In this document: positions 42,375-52,025 of the stretch, one piece after another
Position numbering within the stretch: position 1 is the first letter of the stretch
Layout of the letters: every line of letters begins with the position of its first letter
NCBI RefSeq assembly: GCF_009650995.1
Contig: NZ_WHVV01000015.1
Location: 1-64,000 of the forward strand
DNA: 64,000 nucleotides
Direction: 5' to 3'
Source: Sporosarcina cascadiensis
GTDB taxonomy: Bacteria > Bacillota > Bacilli > Bacillales_A > Planococcaceae
Translations under genes and position numbers: made by a program
Notes under the pieces: model-generated
The model's input: only the letters and a program-made list of their open reading frames with translations
What the model was told of the DNA's origin: nothing
Database searches by the model: none

Positions 42375-44525
42375 TTACAAGTAAGCTTCATCTGCTTCTT
42401 CATAAACCTGAATCGGAACAACTCCTTTAGAGGCATCCGTATGTCCTACCATACGATTGACTGCTGCCACTAATTTCTGACGTTGTTTCATATTCGTTAT
42501 CCGTTTTTCGAATAATTGCTTTCGATTTTCATTATCTTTGATATTCTCCTCATATACAACTTGGTCGTTCAGTTCCTTCACTAAGTCAATAAAGTGATTG
42601 CGCAATTGAAGATGCAGTATATCACCGGTTTGTAGATAACCGATACCTCCTCCGTCCATTGCTTCAGGCGTCATATGTCCGATTGCTGCACCGTATGTAA
42701 CCCCCGAGTAACGGCCATCACTGATGATAGTACAAATTCTTTTCAAAGTACGGTTAGCATTAATATGCTGCATCGGTGTAAACATTTCAGGCATCCCGAA
42801 AGCGAGCGGCCCCTGTCCTGCAATAATAAGCGCTATCTTCAAAATACCCTGTTTTGTCATCTCATCGAACAGTGTATTATAGTCAAGTTCTTTCAGTTCT
42901 TCATATTGATCAGGTGCATTAAATTTAGCGACAGCTATTAAGTCCTCAGAACTGAATAATTTGTTGGACTTCATATTTTCAATTAATTTAGAGTCCAGAA
43001 GACTTTGGTTCGCCTGGTCTTCATTATCAAAAAACAGAACAAAAGCCATCTTATTATCAAATTGATCTAGTTGCGGTGTAGGCATACCACTAATCTTTAC
43101 GACCGCACTTTCAAAGAAGTTGCCTCGCAAGACATCTACACCACTAAATGGTCTTTTAGGATTGCTCATAATAACGGCATTTTCTTCAACATTATCTGCT
43201 GGAAGACTCTCGCTGTACACCAGCCTTTCTCTCCACGTCGTACCCGTTATGGTTAAGGAATCCTGATTCATATTCACTCCATTATTGAGTAACTCATAGA
43301 ATAGTGTTTCCATCCCGCGGCTAGTGTCATCACAGCATTGCATCGCCAATGAAAAGATATCGCGTCCTTCTGTTAAGGAATAATTAAAGAGATCGGGTAT
43401 TGGTTGTTCTTTTAAAATCTTTTCGACATCAAAGAGTGTAAACTCATATCCTGCATAGATCATCGCTGCTACCATATGCATCATTAGATTCGTCGAGCCG
43501 CCAGACGCGCTATGAATACGTACTGCATTTTCAATATTGGACCTCACTAGTCTTGATACACCAAATTCCGGTTTATTAATCATGACAGCCATCGCATCTA
43601 TTGCTGCATTGACCTGTTGCTGATTTGGCGGTTGTGTCAATAGTTCTAATGCTGGATGCACTAATCCCATACCTGCGACTAGATGCCTTGAACTGTTTCC
43701 TGTTCCGTTAAACGCACAGACACCGCCTTTTGTATCGCAAGTAGCTGCGGCCAAACGGATTTCCAAATATTTATGTTCTTCTTGGGTAATAATACCTCTC
43801 TCAACAGCTCTCTCAAACACACCTTGGAAGGAAGTATTTGATGAGCATTGGAGAATATAATCCATTGTATCCTTCAAGTCTTCCGCAATCTCTTGATGGT
43901 TCATTTCAATCGCTTTGTCATATACTGCGTTCAGCTTCTTGACAACATCTTCTGGGATTGTCCCCCCTTGGAGAACGTGTGCAGGCGCAAACGTGGCGAA
44001 GAATGGAGCATCCCCCCTAAATTGTCTTAGTCTATCTAGATGAGCAAGGCCGCTAACCACACCGAGCGGCTGCTTGTCACATCCTTGGATAACGAACGCT
44101 CCGTGATAACTATGCGCTTCCAATTGATTTACAATCATCTGGGCCACTGCGTTTCTGCTTTGCAAAGAATAGCTCATCCCTTGATTAGACTGGGCAGTGC
44201 CGTCACACATGACGGGAGTTGAAAAGTAGAATGGAACACCACCATTTTGCCAGATACGAACAGCGGCTCGTGAAGAGGTCATATAATCCATTATATGAGC
44301 CGGGTGATCTGCAGAACCGCCAATTATTGCAATTCTTGGAGCATCTTGTTCCAGCCTCAACACGATATTCTCCAATGTCCAATCGGGTGTACCGCCTTCG
44401 TAAAGCGGGCCAAGTATTTTTTTAGCATTGTCCAAAAGGCCTGCCACAGTAATAGGTTCATTAGCTTTTCCTTGCACATTTTCTTTATAAGGGTTTATTC
44501 TACTGTGCATATGAGGAAACAACAT
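42375..44525 (-). CDS. IlvD/Edd-family sugar-acid dehydratase (YjhG/YagF-like)
   Basis: A 716-residue dehydratase with a likely iron-sulfur cluster. The cluster cysteines sit in TPVMCDGTAQSNQGMSYSL near 105, VIQGCDKQPLGVV near 150 and AATCDTKGGVCAFNGTGNSS near 265; HSASGGSTNLMMH near 340 and SDGRYSGVTYGAAIGHMTPE near 610 are the substrate-site motifs. Overall plan resembles D-xylonate dehydratase YjhG/YagF (about 655 residues) but is longer. It should dehydrate D-xylonate, L-arabinonate or a related aldonate to a 2-keto-3-deoxy acid. I use ATG 44525 (GGAG site); a GTG at 44534 overlaps that site. It follows the TRAP genes directly. Confidence 0.88.
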   Translation of the reverse strand: MLFPHMHSRINPYKENVQGKANEPITVAGLLDNAKKILGPLYEGGTPDWTLENIVLRLEQDAPRIAIIGGSADHPAHIMDYMTSSRAAVRIWQNGGVPFYFSTPVMCDGTAQSNQGMSYSLQSRNAVAQMIVNQLEAHSYHGAFVIQGCDKQPLGVVSGLAHLDRLRQFRGDAPFFATFAPAHVLQGGTIPEDVVKKLNAVYDKAIEMNHQEIAEDLKDTMDYILQCSSNTSFQGVFERAVERGIITQEEHKYLEIRLAAATCDTKGGVCAFNGTGNSSRHLVAGMGLVHPALELLTQPPNQQQVNAAIDAMAVMINKPEFGVSRLVRSNIENAVRIHSASGGSTNLMMHMVAAMIYAGYEFTLFDVEKILKEQPIPDLFNYSLTEGRDIFSLAMQCCDDTSRGMETLFYELLNNGVNMNQDSLTITGTTWRERLVYSESLPADNVEENAVIMSNPKRPFSGVDVLRGNFFESAVVKISGMPTPQLDQFDNKMAFVLFFDNEDQANQSLLDSKLIENMKSNKLFSSEDLIAVAKFNAPDQYEELKELDYNTLFDEMTKQGILKIALIIAGQGPLAFGMPEMFTPMQHINANRTLKRICTIISDGRYSGVTYGAAIGHMTPEAMDGGGIGYLQTGDILHLQLRNHFIDLVKELNDQVVYEENIKDNENRKQLFEKRITNMKQRQKLVAAVNRMVGHTDASKGVVPIQVYEEADEAYL

Positions 44526-44546
44526 TTTTATCACTCCAATTAAAGA

Positions 44547-45815
44547 TTAATCCAAAAACACCAACGAGAAGCCAGGGATAAATGATACTATTAACAAAAT
44601 AACGATCATTGAGATGATAAACGGAAAAATAGCTTTGGAAAGTGATTCCATACTTACCCCTGAAATACTGGAACCGACAAACAGGTTGACCCCAACAGGA
44701 GGGGTAATAAATCCGATTGCTAAAGAGATGATCATAATAATACCAAAGTGAACTGGATCAAACCCAACTGCAGTGGCGATCGGCAGTAAGATGGGTGTTA
44801 AAATAATAATTGCCGCAATCGTATCCATAAAACATCCTACTATCAGTAACAGTGCGATAATTAATAGAATAATAATAAATGGCTCGGTAGATAACGAAAG
44901 GAGATAGTTTGCTATTTTAATTGGCATTTGTTCCATCGCCAATAGCTTTCCAAATCCCGTTGCGCTGCCCACAATAATTAAAATGGTTGCCGTCATTAGA
45001 GCAGAGTCGACAAACGTCGCATAAATATCTTTCATTTTTAGTTCTCGATAAACGAATGCTCCGATGATAAATCCAACAAATACCGCAATTGCTGCCGCCT
45101 CTGTCGGAGTGAATATTCCACCGTAAATACCGCCAAGTATGATGACAGGGATAAGCAGCGACCATTTCGCCAACCAGACTTTCTTTACAATATTATTGAA
45201 AGAGATCTTTTCTGTGCTGCCTTTGTAACCAGCCTTTTTTGAATAATAGTAGGCATAAATCATTAATCCTAAACCTACCATGATTCCTGGAATAATTCCT
45301 GCCATGAACATGTCACCTATCGAAACGCTTCCCGAGACTCCATACATAACCATTGGAATCGAAGGTGGTATTATGACACCGATCGAACCAGCCGACGCAA
45401 CAACAGCTGTTGAAAATCTAATATCATATCCTTTTCTTACCATGGCCGGTATCATGAGTCCCCCAACTGCTGCCACTGTAGCGGGCCCTGATCCCGAAAT
45501 CGCCGCAAAGAACATGGATGTGACAATTGCTGTCATTGCCAGGCCTCCTGTTACAGATCCTACTAATGATTCTGCAACGGCGATCAGTCGTATAGATATA
45601 CCTCCCCTTCCCATAATTTCACCAGCTAAAATGAAAAATGGTATGGCCAACAGAGGAAAAGAGTTTGTAGATGTAGTCAACTCTTTAATGATGAACTCTA
45701 CTGGGATAGATCCGTCAATAAGAAGGGCTATTATTGCTGATAGACCTAGCGCAATTCCAATGGGGACAGTTAGTATCAATAGAACTGCAAATGATACAAA
45801 AATTAATAATCCCAT
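44547..45815 (-). CDS. dctM: TRAP transporter large membrane subunit (DctM), system 2
   Basis: A 422-residue DctM protein with about 12 membrane helices. It carries FILAGEIMGRGGISIRL, AISGSGPATVAAVGGLMIPA, TEAAAIAV and FITPPVGVNLFVGS, all standard landmarks. The ATG at 45815 follows AAGGAGGGAG; a longer frame to 45854 overlaps dctQ and lacks support. It lies 13 bases after dctQ. It belongs to the importer of the sugar-acid island and is distinct from the first TRAP system at 5109-8052. Confidence 0.95.
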   Translation of the reverse strand: MGLLIFVSFAVLLILTVPIGIALGLSAIIALLIDGSIPVEFIIKELTTSTNSFPLLAIPFFILAGEIMGRGGISIRLIAVAESLVGSVTGGLAMTAIVTSMFFAAISGSGPATVAAVGGLMIPAMVRKGYDIRFSTAVVASAGSIGVIIPPSIPMVMYGVSGSVSIGDMFMAGIIPGIMVGLGLMIYAYYYSKKAGYKGSTEKISFNNIVKKVWLAKWSLLIPVIILGGIYGGIFTPTEAAAIAVFVGFIIGAFVYRELKMKDIYATFVDSALMTATILIIVGSATGFGKLLAMEQMPIKIANYLLSLSTEPFIIILLIIALLLIVGCFMDTIAAIIILTPILLPIATAVGFDPVHFGIIMIISLAIGFITPPVGVNLFVGSSISGVSMESLSKAIFPFIISMIVILLIVSFIPGFSLVFLD

Positions 45816-45828
45816 TCTATCTCCCTCC

Positions 45829-46341
45829 TTATAATCTTGGTATATCGTTATCAATTATTTCTTCACTGGCTCGGTACATCTGAGTTTCAATATACATTCT
45901 TTGTATCAAGCGGATAGAAGTTAGAAGCATTCCGATAGGCATTCCCAAATACATGATTGACATGGAAATCCCAATGGAAGGTGCTACTTGCCCTGTACCT
46001 TTTATAGCCTGGTAAATAGAAAATCCGTAGTAAACAGCAAACAGTGCAAAAAATAAAAACAGTATATTTGCTATCATATTAACTATATATTTTCCGCGTC
46101 GTTTGAATACCGTAAGTAGCGCTTCCACTCGAATATGTTTTGCCCGTTTCACTCCATAACTAATTCCTATGTAAATAAGCCAAACGAAGCAGAAACGTGC
46201 TAATTCCTCAGACCAGGTTAATGAACTTTCTACCACATATCTCATAAAAACCTGCAAAACTATTACCACTGTCATAATCATCAGCAATATGAATAAAATC
46301 ACACGTTCCACATTATGATCTACCCACCTTAAGACTGGCAT
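45829..46341 (-). CDS. dctQ: TRAP transporter small membrane subunit (DctQ), system 2
   Basis: A 170-residue, four-helix DctQ protein. It has FMRYVVESSLTWSEELARFC near residue 35 (the SWSEE motif is the DctQ hallmark) and GISYGVKRAKHIRVEAL near 60. ATG at 46341 with AGAGGGG site. A hairpin (46371-46405) lies between the binding-protein gene and this gene. Confidence 0.95.
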   Translation of the reverse strand: MPVLRWVDHNVERVILFILLMIMTVVIVLQVFMRYVVESSLTWSEELARFCFVWLIYIGISYGVKRAKHIRVEALLTVFKRRGKYIVNMIANILFLFFALFAVYYGFSIYQAIKGTGQVAPSIGISMSIMYLGMPIGMLLTSIRLIQRMYIETQMYRASEEIIDNDIPRL

Positions 46342-46370
46342 TTAATCGCCCCTCTCACCTACTTTTTATT

Positions 46371-46405
46371 GAAAAAGCAAGTTAATCTTAATTAACCTGC
46401 TTTTC
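46371..46405 (-). promoter_or_regulatory. Intercistronic stem-loop between dctP and dctQ, system 2
   Basis: GAAAAAGCAAGTTAA and TTAACCTGCTTTTC form a long AT-rich stem in the 84-base gap after the binding-protein gene. The position is the same as in the first TRAP operon. It may be a partial terminator allowing more binding protein than membrane subunits. Confidence 0.6.
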
Positions 46406-46425
46406 ATTTTTGCTAACATTTACTT

Positions 46426-47484
46426 TTATTCTGCATTCTTAATTTCATTTAAGTATTTCTCAACGAACTCTTCCCCAATGCTTGACTTGTGCTTTTCGAT
46501 AACTGGCTGTACAGCTTCTCTGAACGCTTCCAATTCTTCATCGCTGACTTTGTTGTATTCCATTTGTCCCTTCAATTCCTCTAGCGCAGATTTTGCAGTT
46601 TCACGAGAAAGTTGACGGTTGTGCTCCCCTGCTTCAATCGCCGCACTCTCCACAATTTCTTGCTCTTCCGGTGTTAAGCCATCCCATGTTTTCTGGCTGA
46701 TTAAGAAAATGAACGGAGAATAGATATGATTTGTTTCGGTTAGATACTTTTGAACTTCTGGATACTTTTCTAATAAGATTGTAGGATAAGGATTTTCCTG
46801 TCCATCAACCGTTTTCTGCTGCATTGCTGTGAACAATTCCGTGAATGCCATTGGTGTAGGATTTGCACCCATAGCTTTCCAGGCGCCTAAATGAATATCG
46901 TTCTCCATTGTACGAATCTTCAAGCCCTTCAAATCTTCGATTGTCTTAACAGGACGTTTACTATCTGTGAGCTGACGGAATCCATTTTCCCACCAAGCTA
47001 GCTGTTTTACACCTTGTTCACTCGCCTTTTCCGCCAGTTCATCTCCAATTTCACCTTGCAACACTTTGTCAACAACATCTGTGTTTTTTAATGTGAACGG
47101 AAGATCGAACACTCCATATTCAGGAACAAAAGAAGTAAATGGCGCTGTAGAAGGGATTGTGATTTCCAAAGTACCAAATTGAAGCATTTCAATTGCTGAA
47201 CGATCATCTGCAATTTGTCCTGAATGGTAAATCTCAACATTTAATGAATCAGTTTTTTCTTCAACTAACTCTTTAAATTTTTCCGAACTCTTATACAGTG
47301 GTGTCTTGTCGTTTAACCCAAGACTAATTCTTAACTTTTTCGTTTCACCATTACTTGCTGCTTTGTCATCTCCTGTCGCTGCATCTGCACTGCCTTCAGT
47401 GTTATCACTCTTATCATTCCCGCATGCTGCCACAAATACAGTCAAAAGCAATAAAGAAAATATTAGCATTAGATTCTTTTTCAA
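46426..47484 (-). CDS. dctP: TRAP transporter solute-binding lipoprotein (DctP), system 2
   Basis: A 352-residue DctP protein. The signal peptide ends in lipobox VAAC (residues about 18-21) and a low-complexity Asp/Ala/Ser linker follows. The mature domain has GLKIRTMENDIHLGAWKAMG, then ANPTPMAFTELFTAMQQKTV with VDGQENPYPTI, the carboxylate-binding region of the family. The TTG start at 47484 follows GAGGGGGAG. A cre-like site and a motif shared with the gnd promoter region lie upstream. It likely binds aldonates used by the island. Confidence 0.93.
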   Translation of the reverse strand: MKKNLMLIFSLLLLTVFVAACGNDKSDNTEGSADAATGDDKAASNGETKKLRISLGLNDKTPLYKSSEKFKELVEEKTDSLNVEIYHSGQIADDRSAIEMLQFGTLEITIPSTAPFTSFVPEYGVFDLPFTLKNTDVVDKVLQGEIGDELAEKASEQGVKQLAWWENGFRQLTDSKRPVKTIEDLKGLKIRTMENDIHLGAWKAMGANPTPMAFTELFTAMQQKTVDGQENPYPTILLEKYPEVQKYLTETNHIYSPFIFLISQKTWDGLTPEEQEIVESAAIEAGEHNRQLSRETAKSALEELKGQMEYNKVSDEELEAFREAVQPVIEKHKSSIGEEFVEKYLNEIKNAE

Positions 47485-47505
47485 TATAAACTCCCCCTCA
47501 TTTTG

Positions 47506-47530
47506 TAATAATGAACGCTATTTTGGTATT
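47506..47530. promoter_or_regulatory. Candidate operator shared with the gnd operon
   Basis: TAATAATGAACGCTATTTTGGT followed by ATT resembles TAATACTGAACGGCGTTTTGGT at 52026. The match is 19 of 22 bases by eye. Each lies just upstream of the first gene of its operon, suggesting a common regulator. Confidence 0.45.
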
Positions 47531-47539
47531 ACGACGATA

Positions 47540-47553
47540 GGTAACCGCTTTCA
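47540..47553. promoter_or_regulatory. Putative cre (CcpA) site upstream of dctP-2
   Basis: Minus-strand TGAAAGCGGTTACC matches the cre consensus TGNAARCGNWWWCA at all but the final base. It lies about 55 bases upstream of the TRAP-2 binding-protein start, a usual place for carbon catabolite repression. Confidence 0.5.
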
Positions 47554-47617
47554 TTACATATTTACTTTCTTTATAAACTTTTCATTACATTAATACTGCT
47601 GAAAATTGTTCAGAGTA

Positions 47618-48295
47618 CTATGACTGCTCTAACTGCAAGAGTTGATAATCATCATTCAGAAATAATCCCGCATCCACAACCCCTGGAATCATCTTTAATT
47701 GCTCATAGATACGTACTGGTGGTTCACTGAATTCTTTTGATACGTCTGCAATATAGTTTCCGTTGTCGGTAACAAAATTGCATTTTCCGTCTTTCCTTAA
47801 GTCCGCACCGTACCCCATATTTCTAATTAATTTAATTGTATGGGACGCATTAAAAGGGACAATTTCCAAAGGAATAATCTGACCCGAAAGACATTTGGCT
47901 AATTTAGAGGAGTCAGCTAGAATAAAACGCTCTTCAGCCTTTATTAATACTTGCCTTTCACGAAAAAGCGACCCACCACCTCCTTTAATTAAATTGTAGT
48001 TTTCATCTACTCTATCTGCGCCATCGAATGCCTGATTAATAACAAGTATTTCATCAATATCAATCAGGTGGAGTCCAAGTAAGCCAGCCTGTTTTTCAAT
48101 TTTTTTCGAAGACGCGATGAATTTCAGATCGAGCTTCTCTTCATTTACACGCTTTACTAATTGGTCAAGAAAAAATCCAATAGTTGAACCTGAACCAAGG
48201 CCGATAATAGAATGATTCTTTACTAAAGTGCAGGCAATACTAGCCAGTTTTCTTTTTTCTTCGATATTCACATTCTTATTATATGGATTTACCAT
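47618..48295 (-). CDS. rpiA: Ribose-5-phosphate isomerase A
   Basis: A 225-residue RpiA. Motifs are [17 protein letters not shown] near 30, [20 protein letters not shown] near 90 with the catalytic Glu/Asp region, [10 protein letters not shown] near 120 and IPLEIVPF near 142. It interconverts ribose 5-phosphate and ribulose 5-phosphate. Location inside a galactonate-type operon, with a 6-phosphogluconate dehydrogenase at the head, suggests it handles ribulose 5-phosphate from that enzyme. It overlaps the dgoD stop by seven bases. Confidence 0.93.
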   Translation of the reverse strand: MVNPYNKNVNIEEKRKLASIACTLVKNHSIIGLGSGSTIGFFLDQLVKRVNEEKLDLKFIASSKKIEKQAGLLGLHLIDIDEILVINQAFDGADRVDENYNLIKGGGGSLFRERQVLIKAEERFILADSSKLAKCLSGQIIPLEIVPFNASHTIKLIRNMGYGADLRKDGKCNFVTDNGNYIADVSKEFSEPPVRIYEQLKMIPGVVDAGLFLNDDYQLLQLEQS

Positions 48296-49437
48296 TCAGC
48301 AACCGTCCCATCTGCATGACGCCACACAGGATTCTTCCAATTATGACCTTCCTTTTGCTTTACTCTTACAAATTCTTCGTTAATATCAATACCTAAGCCT
48401 GGCTTTGTCAGATTCCGTGCATAACCATTTTCGAAATGAAAAACGGATGGGTCCTTCAGATAATCCAGTACGTCATTTCCTTGATTGTAGTGAATACCTA
48501 AACTCTGTTCTTGTATAAATACGTTGTGGCATGTCGCATCTACTTGCATGCAGGCTGCCAAAGCTATCGGTCCTAAAGGACAGTGCGGAGCGACTGCTAC
48601 GTCATATGCTTCAGCCATTGAAATGATTTTCTTACATTCAGTTATGCCGCCTGCATGAGATAAGTCTGGCTGAATAATATCGACATATCCTTCTTGTAGA
48701 ATCTTTTTAAATTCCCATCTGGTGTACATTCTTTCCCCCGTTGCAATTGGAATATTGCTGTGTCTTGCAATTTCCTTTAATGCTTCATTATTTTCAGCTA
48801 AGACCGGCTCTTCTATAAACATTGGGCGAAATTGCTCCAACTCCTTAGCCAATATTTTTGCCATAGGTTTATGTACGCGCCCATGAAAATCAATTCCTAT
48901 ACCAAAGTCAGTACCCAACTCTGCTCTAATCAGTGCGACTCTCTCCAGCACATTGTCGATTTTCGAGTAATTGTCTATAATTTGAAGTTCTTCGGTTGCA
49001 TTCATTTTAATTGCCTGAAACCCATTCTCCTTAGCTTTCTTTGCCTGATCGAGGATATCTTTAGGCCTGTCTCCACCTATCCATGAATAAACCTTAACTT
49101 TGTCTCTGCAAGCACCACCCATTAGATCGGATATCGGTGCATTATAGTATTTCCCTTTTATGTCCCATAGCGCCTGATCAATTCCCGCTATAGCACTCAT
49201 GAGAACAGGACCACCCCTATAAAACCCTGACCTATACAATAAGTTCCAAATATCTTCAATTCGCATAGGATCTTTTCCAATCAAGTATTCACTGAGTTCA
49301 TGAACGCATGCTTCTACAGTTGAAGCACGCCCTTCCACAATTGGTTCTCCCCAGCCTTCCAGCCCATCGTCTGTGGTAATTTTTAAAAATAGCCACCTGG
49401 GTGGGACCTTAAAAGTTTCTATTTTAATTATTTGCAT
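48289..49437 (-). CDS. dgoD: D-galactonate dehydratase
   Basis: A 382-residue enolase-superfamily acid-sugar dehydratase. It matches E. coli DgoD along its length: [20 protein letters not shown] near 68, [15 protein letters not shown] near 180, [15 protein letters not shown] near 210, [12 protein letters not shown] near 240 and [17 protein letters not shown] near 285. Metal-binding Asp and Glu residues and the catalytic His of HCPLGP are present. It converts D-galactonate to 2-keto-3-deoxygalactonate. The next steps are encoded by the kinase and aldolase genes just upstream. Confidence 0.95.
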   Translation of the reverse strand: MQIIKIETFKVPPRWLFLKITTDDGLEGWGEPIVEGRASTVEACVHELSEYLIGKDPMRIEDIWNLLYRSGFYRGGPVLMSAIAGIDQALWDIKGKYYNAPISDLMGGACRDKVKVYSWIGGDRPKDILDQAKKAKENGFQAIKMNATEELQIIDNYSKIDNVLERVALIRAELGTDFGIGIDFHGRVHKPMAKILAKELEQFRPMFIEEPVLAENNEALKEIARHSNIPIATGERMYTRWEFKKILQEGYVDIIQPDLSHAGGITECKKIISMAEAYDVAVAPHCPLGPIALAACMQVDATCHNVFIQEQSLGIHYNQGNDVLDYLKDPSVFHFENGYARNLTKPGLGIDINEEFVRVKQKEGHNWKNPVWRHADGTVAEW

Positions 49438-50078
49438 GCTTTTACCTCACTGAATCGATCAACGAAGCTTTTAGCTTTCTCACCAAGTGCCTCAAAGTTT
49501 CCTGAGTTTATTAGTTGTTGATCCAATAGTGAGCCTCCTACCCCGACCGCTATCGCACCATTCATTAAGAAGTCGCCCATATTATTAGCATCAATTCCAC
49601 CTGTCGGCATCATGGGGATGTGGCCAAGCGGACCTTGTAAATCTTTGAAATAGCCTGGTCCTAACGTTGTTGCCGGAAAAATCTTTACTAAATCTGCCCC
49701 TGCAGTATAAGCTGTAATAATTTCGGTTGGCGTGTATACACCCGGTATCGAAATACATCCATATCGGTTAGCCGTCTGAATTACCTCTACATCTAAACTT
49801 GGCGAGAAAATAAAATCAGCTTGTGCATCTACAGCCATTTTCGCTGTTTCTTTGTCAAGTACTGTACCGGCACCAATTAATATTTGTTCGCCATAAAGCT
49901 TCTTAGCCGTTTTAATAATGTCGTAGCTATTTTCGCTGTCGGCAGTGACCTCCAGTACCCTAATTCCATTCTCTACCAAAGTTTTGATCACATCATTAAC
50001 TTTGTCTGGGTTAACTTTCCTCAATACTGCTACTACACCGTTTTCCTCAATGAATTTCAGTTTATCCCACTTCTTCAA
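49428..50078 (-). CDS. KDPG/KDPGal aldolase
   Basis: A 216-residue class I aldolase of the Eda/DgoA family. The Schiff-base lysine sits in [19 protein letters not shown] near residue 133, and [13 protein letters not shown] and [16 protein letters not shown] are family landmarks. It cleaves 2-keto-3-deoxy-6-phosphogluconate or -galactonate into pyruvate and glyceraldehyde 3-phosphate. It overlaps dgoD by ten bases. The TTG start at 50078 follows a GGAGG at a rather long spacing, so a slightly later start is possible. Confidence 0.93.
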   Translation of the reverse strand: MKKWDKLKFIEENGVVAVLRKVNPDKVNDVIKTLVENGIRVLEVTADSENSYDIIKTAKKLYGEQILIGAGTVLDKETAKMAVDAQADFIFSPSLDVEVIQTANRYGCISIPGVYTPTEIITAYTAGADLVKIFPATTLGPGYFKDLQGPLGHIPMMPTGGIDANNMGDFLMNGAIAVGVGGSLLDQQLINSGNFEALGEKAKSFVDRFSEVKACK

Positions 50079-50087
50079 TGTAATGGA

Positions 50088-51044
50088 TTACCTCCTGACA
50101 TCTGAAATAAATTTGTTATCTAATTCTTCGTTGAGTTCCTCCAGCGAAGGAAGGCCTTCTACATCCCCATGTTGTTGGATGACTCTTGAACCCAGCACAT
50201 TTCCGTATCGTACGCACTGATCCAGTCGATTATTGAGCAAGAGGCCATGAACAAAACCTGCTGCAAATGCGTCGCCTGCACCAACCGGGTCAACTATCTT
50301 ATCTACATGCACGACCGGAATTTCCATATTATTACCATTTTCATAAACTAAAGTGCTGTCACTACCGCGTTTAATAACAATAATTTGATTAGCGTTTGTC
50401 TGCAGTGTACGAAAGATATCTTGGATTTCCGTTTGATTTGTTAAGAAAGAAGCCTCTTCTATACCTGCTAAAATATAATCAGATCTTTTTGCTATATCAT
50501 TTAATACAGTAAATGCTTCTTCTTTGTCCCAAAGTTTAAAACGAAGATTGGGATCAAAAATGACTTTGACATCATTTTGCCGGGCAAATTCTATTGCCTC
50601 AAACACAAGTTCCCGGCACGTGTCACTTAAGGCGGGAGTAACACCTGTAATATGAAGATACTTTAAATCTTTAAAAATACTTTTTGGCAGATCTTCTTTA
50701 GTCATACGACTTGCTGCGGAATTCTTTCGATAATAATATACATTCATAGCATTGCTGAACTTTTGCTCCTTGAATAGCAAACCAGTCGGCGCGTCTTTCG
50801 TAACTTTTATATGAGAAGCATCGATACCTTCAGCTCTAATACTTTTAAGAATACGACGCCCGAATGGATCATTGCCAATTTTGCTCATATAGGAAACTTG
50901 GTGTCCAAGTCGTGAGAGACCCGTCGCAAAGTTGGATTCCGCACCACCTACCTTCTGAAATATCTGAGGCAAATCTTCCAGATTTCCAATGTCGTGGGTT
51001 TGAAATATTACCATTGATTCACCAAACGTAAAAACGTCGGTCAT
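50088..51044 (-). CDS. kdgK: 2-keto-3-deoxy-sugar-acid kinase (PfkB/KdgK family)
   Basis: A 318-residue ribokinase-fold sugar kinase. It opens with FTFGESMVIFQT, shows GGAESNFATGLSRLG near 32 and the catalytic DPVGAGDAFAAGFVHG near 250. It most likely phosphorylates 2-keto-3-deoxygluconate or -galactonate at O6 for the aldolase encoded next. ATG at 51044 with AAGGAAG site. It is the second gene of the galactonate-type operon. Confidence 0.93.
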   Translation of the reverse strand: MTDVFTFGESMVIFQTHDIGNLEDLPQIFQKVGGAESNFATGLSRLGHQVSYMSKIGNDPFGRRILKSIRAEGIDASHIKVTKDAPTGLLFKEQKFSNAMNVYYYRKNSAASRMTKEDLPKSIFKDLKYLHITGVTPALSDTCRELVFEAIEFARQNDVKVIFDPNLRFKLWDKEEAFTVLNDIAKRSDYILAGIEEASFLTNQTEIQDIFRTLQTNANQIIVIKRGSDSTLVYENGNNMEIPVVHVDKIVDPVGAGDAFAAGFVHGLLLNNRLDQCVRYGNVLGSRVIQQHGDVEGLPSLEELNEELDNKFISDVRR

Positions 51045-51050
51045 TTGGTT

Positions 51051-51965
51051 TCACTTCCTTTCTGCTCTGTGGCCTCCAAATTCGCTTCGTAATGCTGCCA
51101 CTACCTTTCCGCTAAAAGTGTTTTCCTGTAACGAACGGTTGCGCATCATTAATGACAAAGCTGTTACCGGGACCGGAACTTTGAGGTCCATTGCTTCTTC
51201 AACAAACCATTGCGCTTCTCCAGATGCATTCATTTTTCCTATTATGGATGTTAGCTCGGGATCCTTCCTAAATGACTCTTCAACAAGCTCCATAAGCCAA
51301 CTTCTAATTACTGACCCATTATTCCAAAGTCTAGCTACCTCTTTGTAGTCAAATTGATAGGAACTTTCATTTAATACTTCAAATCCTTCAGCAATAGCTT
51401 GCATCATTCCGTACTCAATCCCGTTATGAACCATCTTCAAGTAATGACCACTGCCAATCTCGCCAGTATACAGGAGTCCATCCTGGCAACATAACTTTGC
51501 CAAGAATGGTTCAATGCGCTGAAATGCGTCCAAGTCTCCACCAACCATAGCGCACAGACCATCTCTTGCTCCTGACACGCCACCACTGGTTCCGACGTCG
51601 AACAAATTAATACCCGCTTTTTTAAATTTTTTATCCCACTCTTTAATATCTTTGTAATATGAGTTGCCACATTCAAGTACTGTCGCCCCTTTTGGAAGGG
51701 CTTTCAAAAGTATATGCAGCATCTTTTCAGTTTCATGACCATGAGGAATTAAAATAAAAACTATATCTTCGGGCTTTATTCGTTGTATAAATGGCTTCCA
51801 CTCAGTGAAAAGCTCAAAGTTCTTGGTTTGGAATTCTTTTTCGTTAAGCAATTGTCTTTTAACTTGCGGAAGGATATCATAACCAATTACTTGATATTCA
51901 TTATCTAAAATATTACCTGCTAACTTGCTACCCATTTTCCCTAAACCGATCAAAGCTATTTTCAA
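51051..51965 (-). CDS. gnd: 6-phosphogluconate dehydrogenase, YqeC/GndA short type
   Basis: A 304-residue NAD(P)-dependent 6-phosphogluconate dehydrogenase of the short, often NAD-preferring type. It contains IALIGLGKMG (cofactor), DVGTSGGVSGARDG and LKMVHNGIEYGMMQ with the catalytic Lys and Asn/His. The TTG start at 51965 follows GAGGAGA seven bases away; the frame extends to 52025 without a better site. As first gene of the operon, it suggests that gluconate 6-phosphate also enters here, with rpiA at the end handling its ribulose 5-phosphate. Confidence 0.9.
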   Translation of the reverse strand: MKIALIGLGKMGSKLAGNILDNEYQVIGYDILPQVKRQLLNEKEFQTKNFELFTEWKPFIQRIKPEDIVFILIPHGHETEKMLHILLKALPKGATVLECGNSYYKDIKEWDKKFKKAGINLFDVGTSGGVSGARDGLCAMVGGDLDAFQRIEPFLAKLCCQDGLLYTGEIGSGHYLKMVHNGIEYGMMQAIAEGFEVLNESSYQFDYKEVARLWNNGSVIRSWLMELVEESFRKDPELTSIIGKMNASGEAQWFVEEAMDLKVPVPVTALSLMMRNRSLQENTFSGKVVAALRSEFGGHRAERK

Positions 51966-52025
51966 TATAATTCTCCTCTCATTCATTATTAACAAACTAC
52001 GTTTTGAAGAAACTTCGTCGTTCAT

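Noticed and set aside
45280-45834. Plus-strand open frame of 184 codons opposite dctM-2
   Set aside because: It is the complement of a membrane protein gene and reads as low-complexity Ile/Pro/Ala sequence. It is an artefact.
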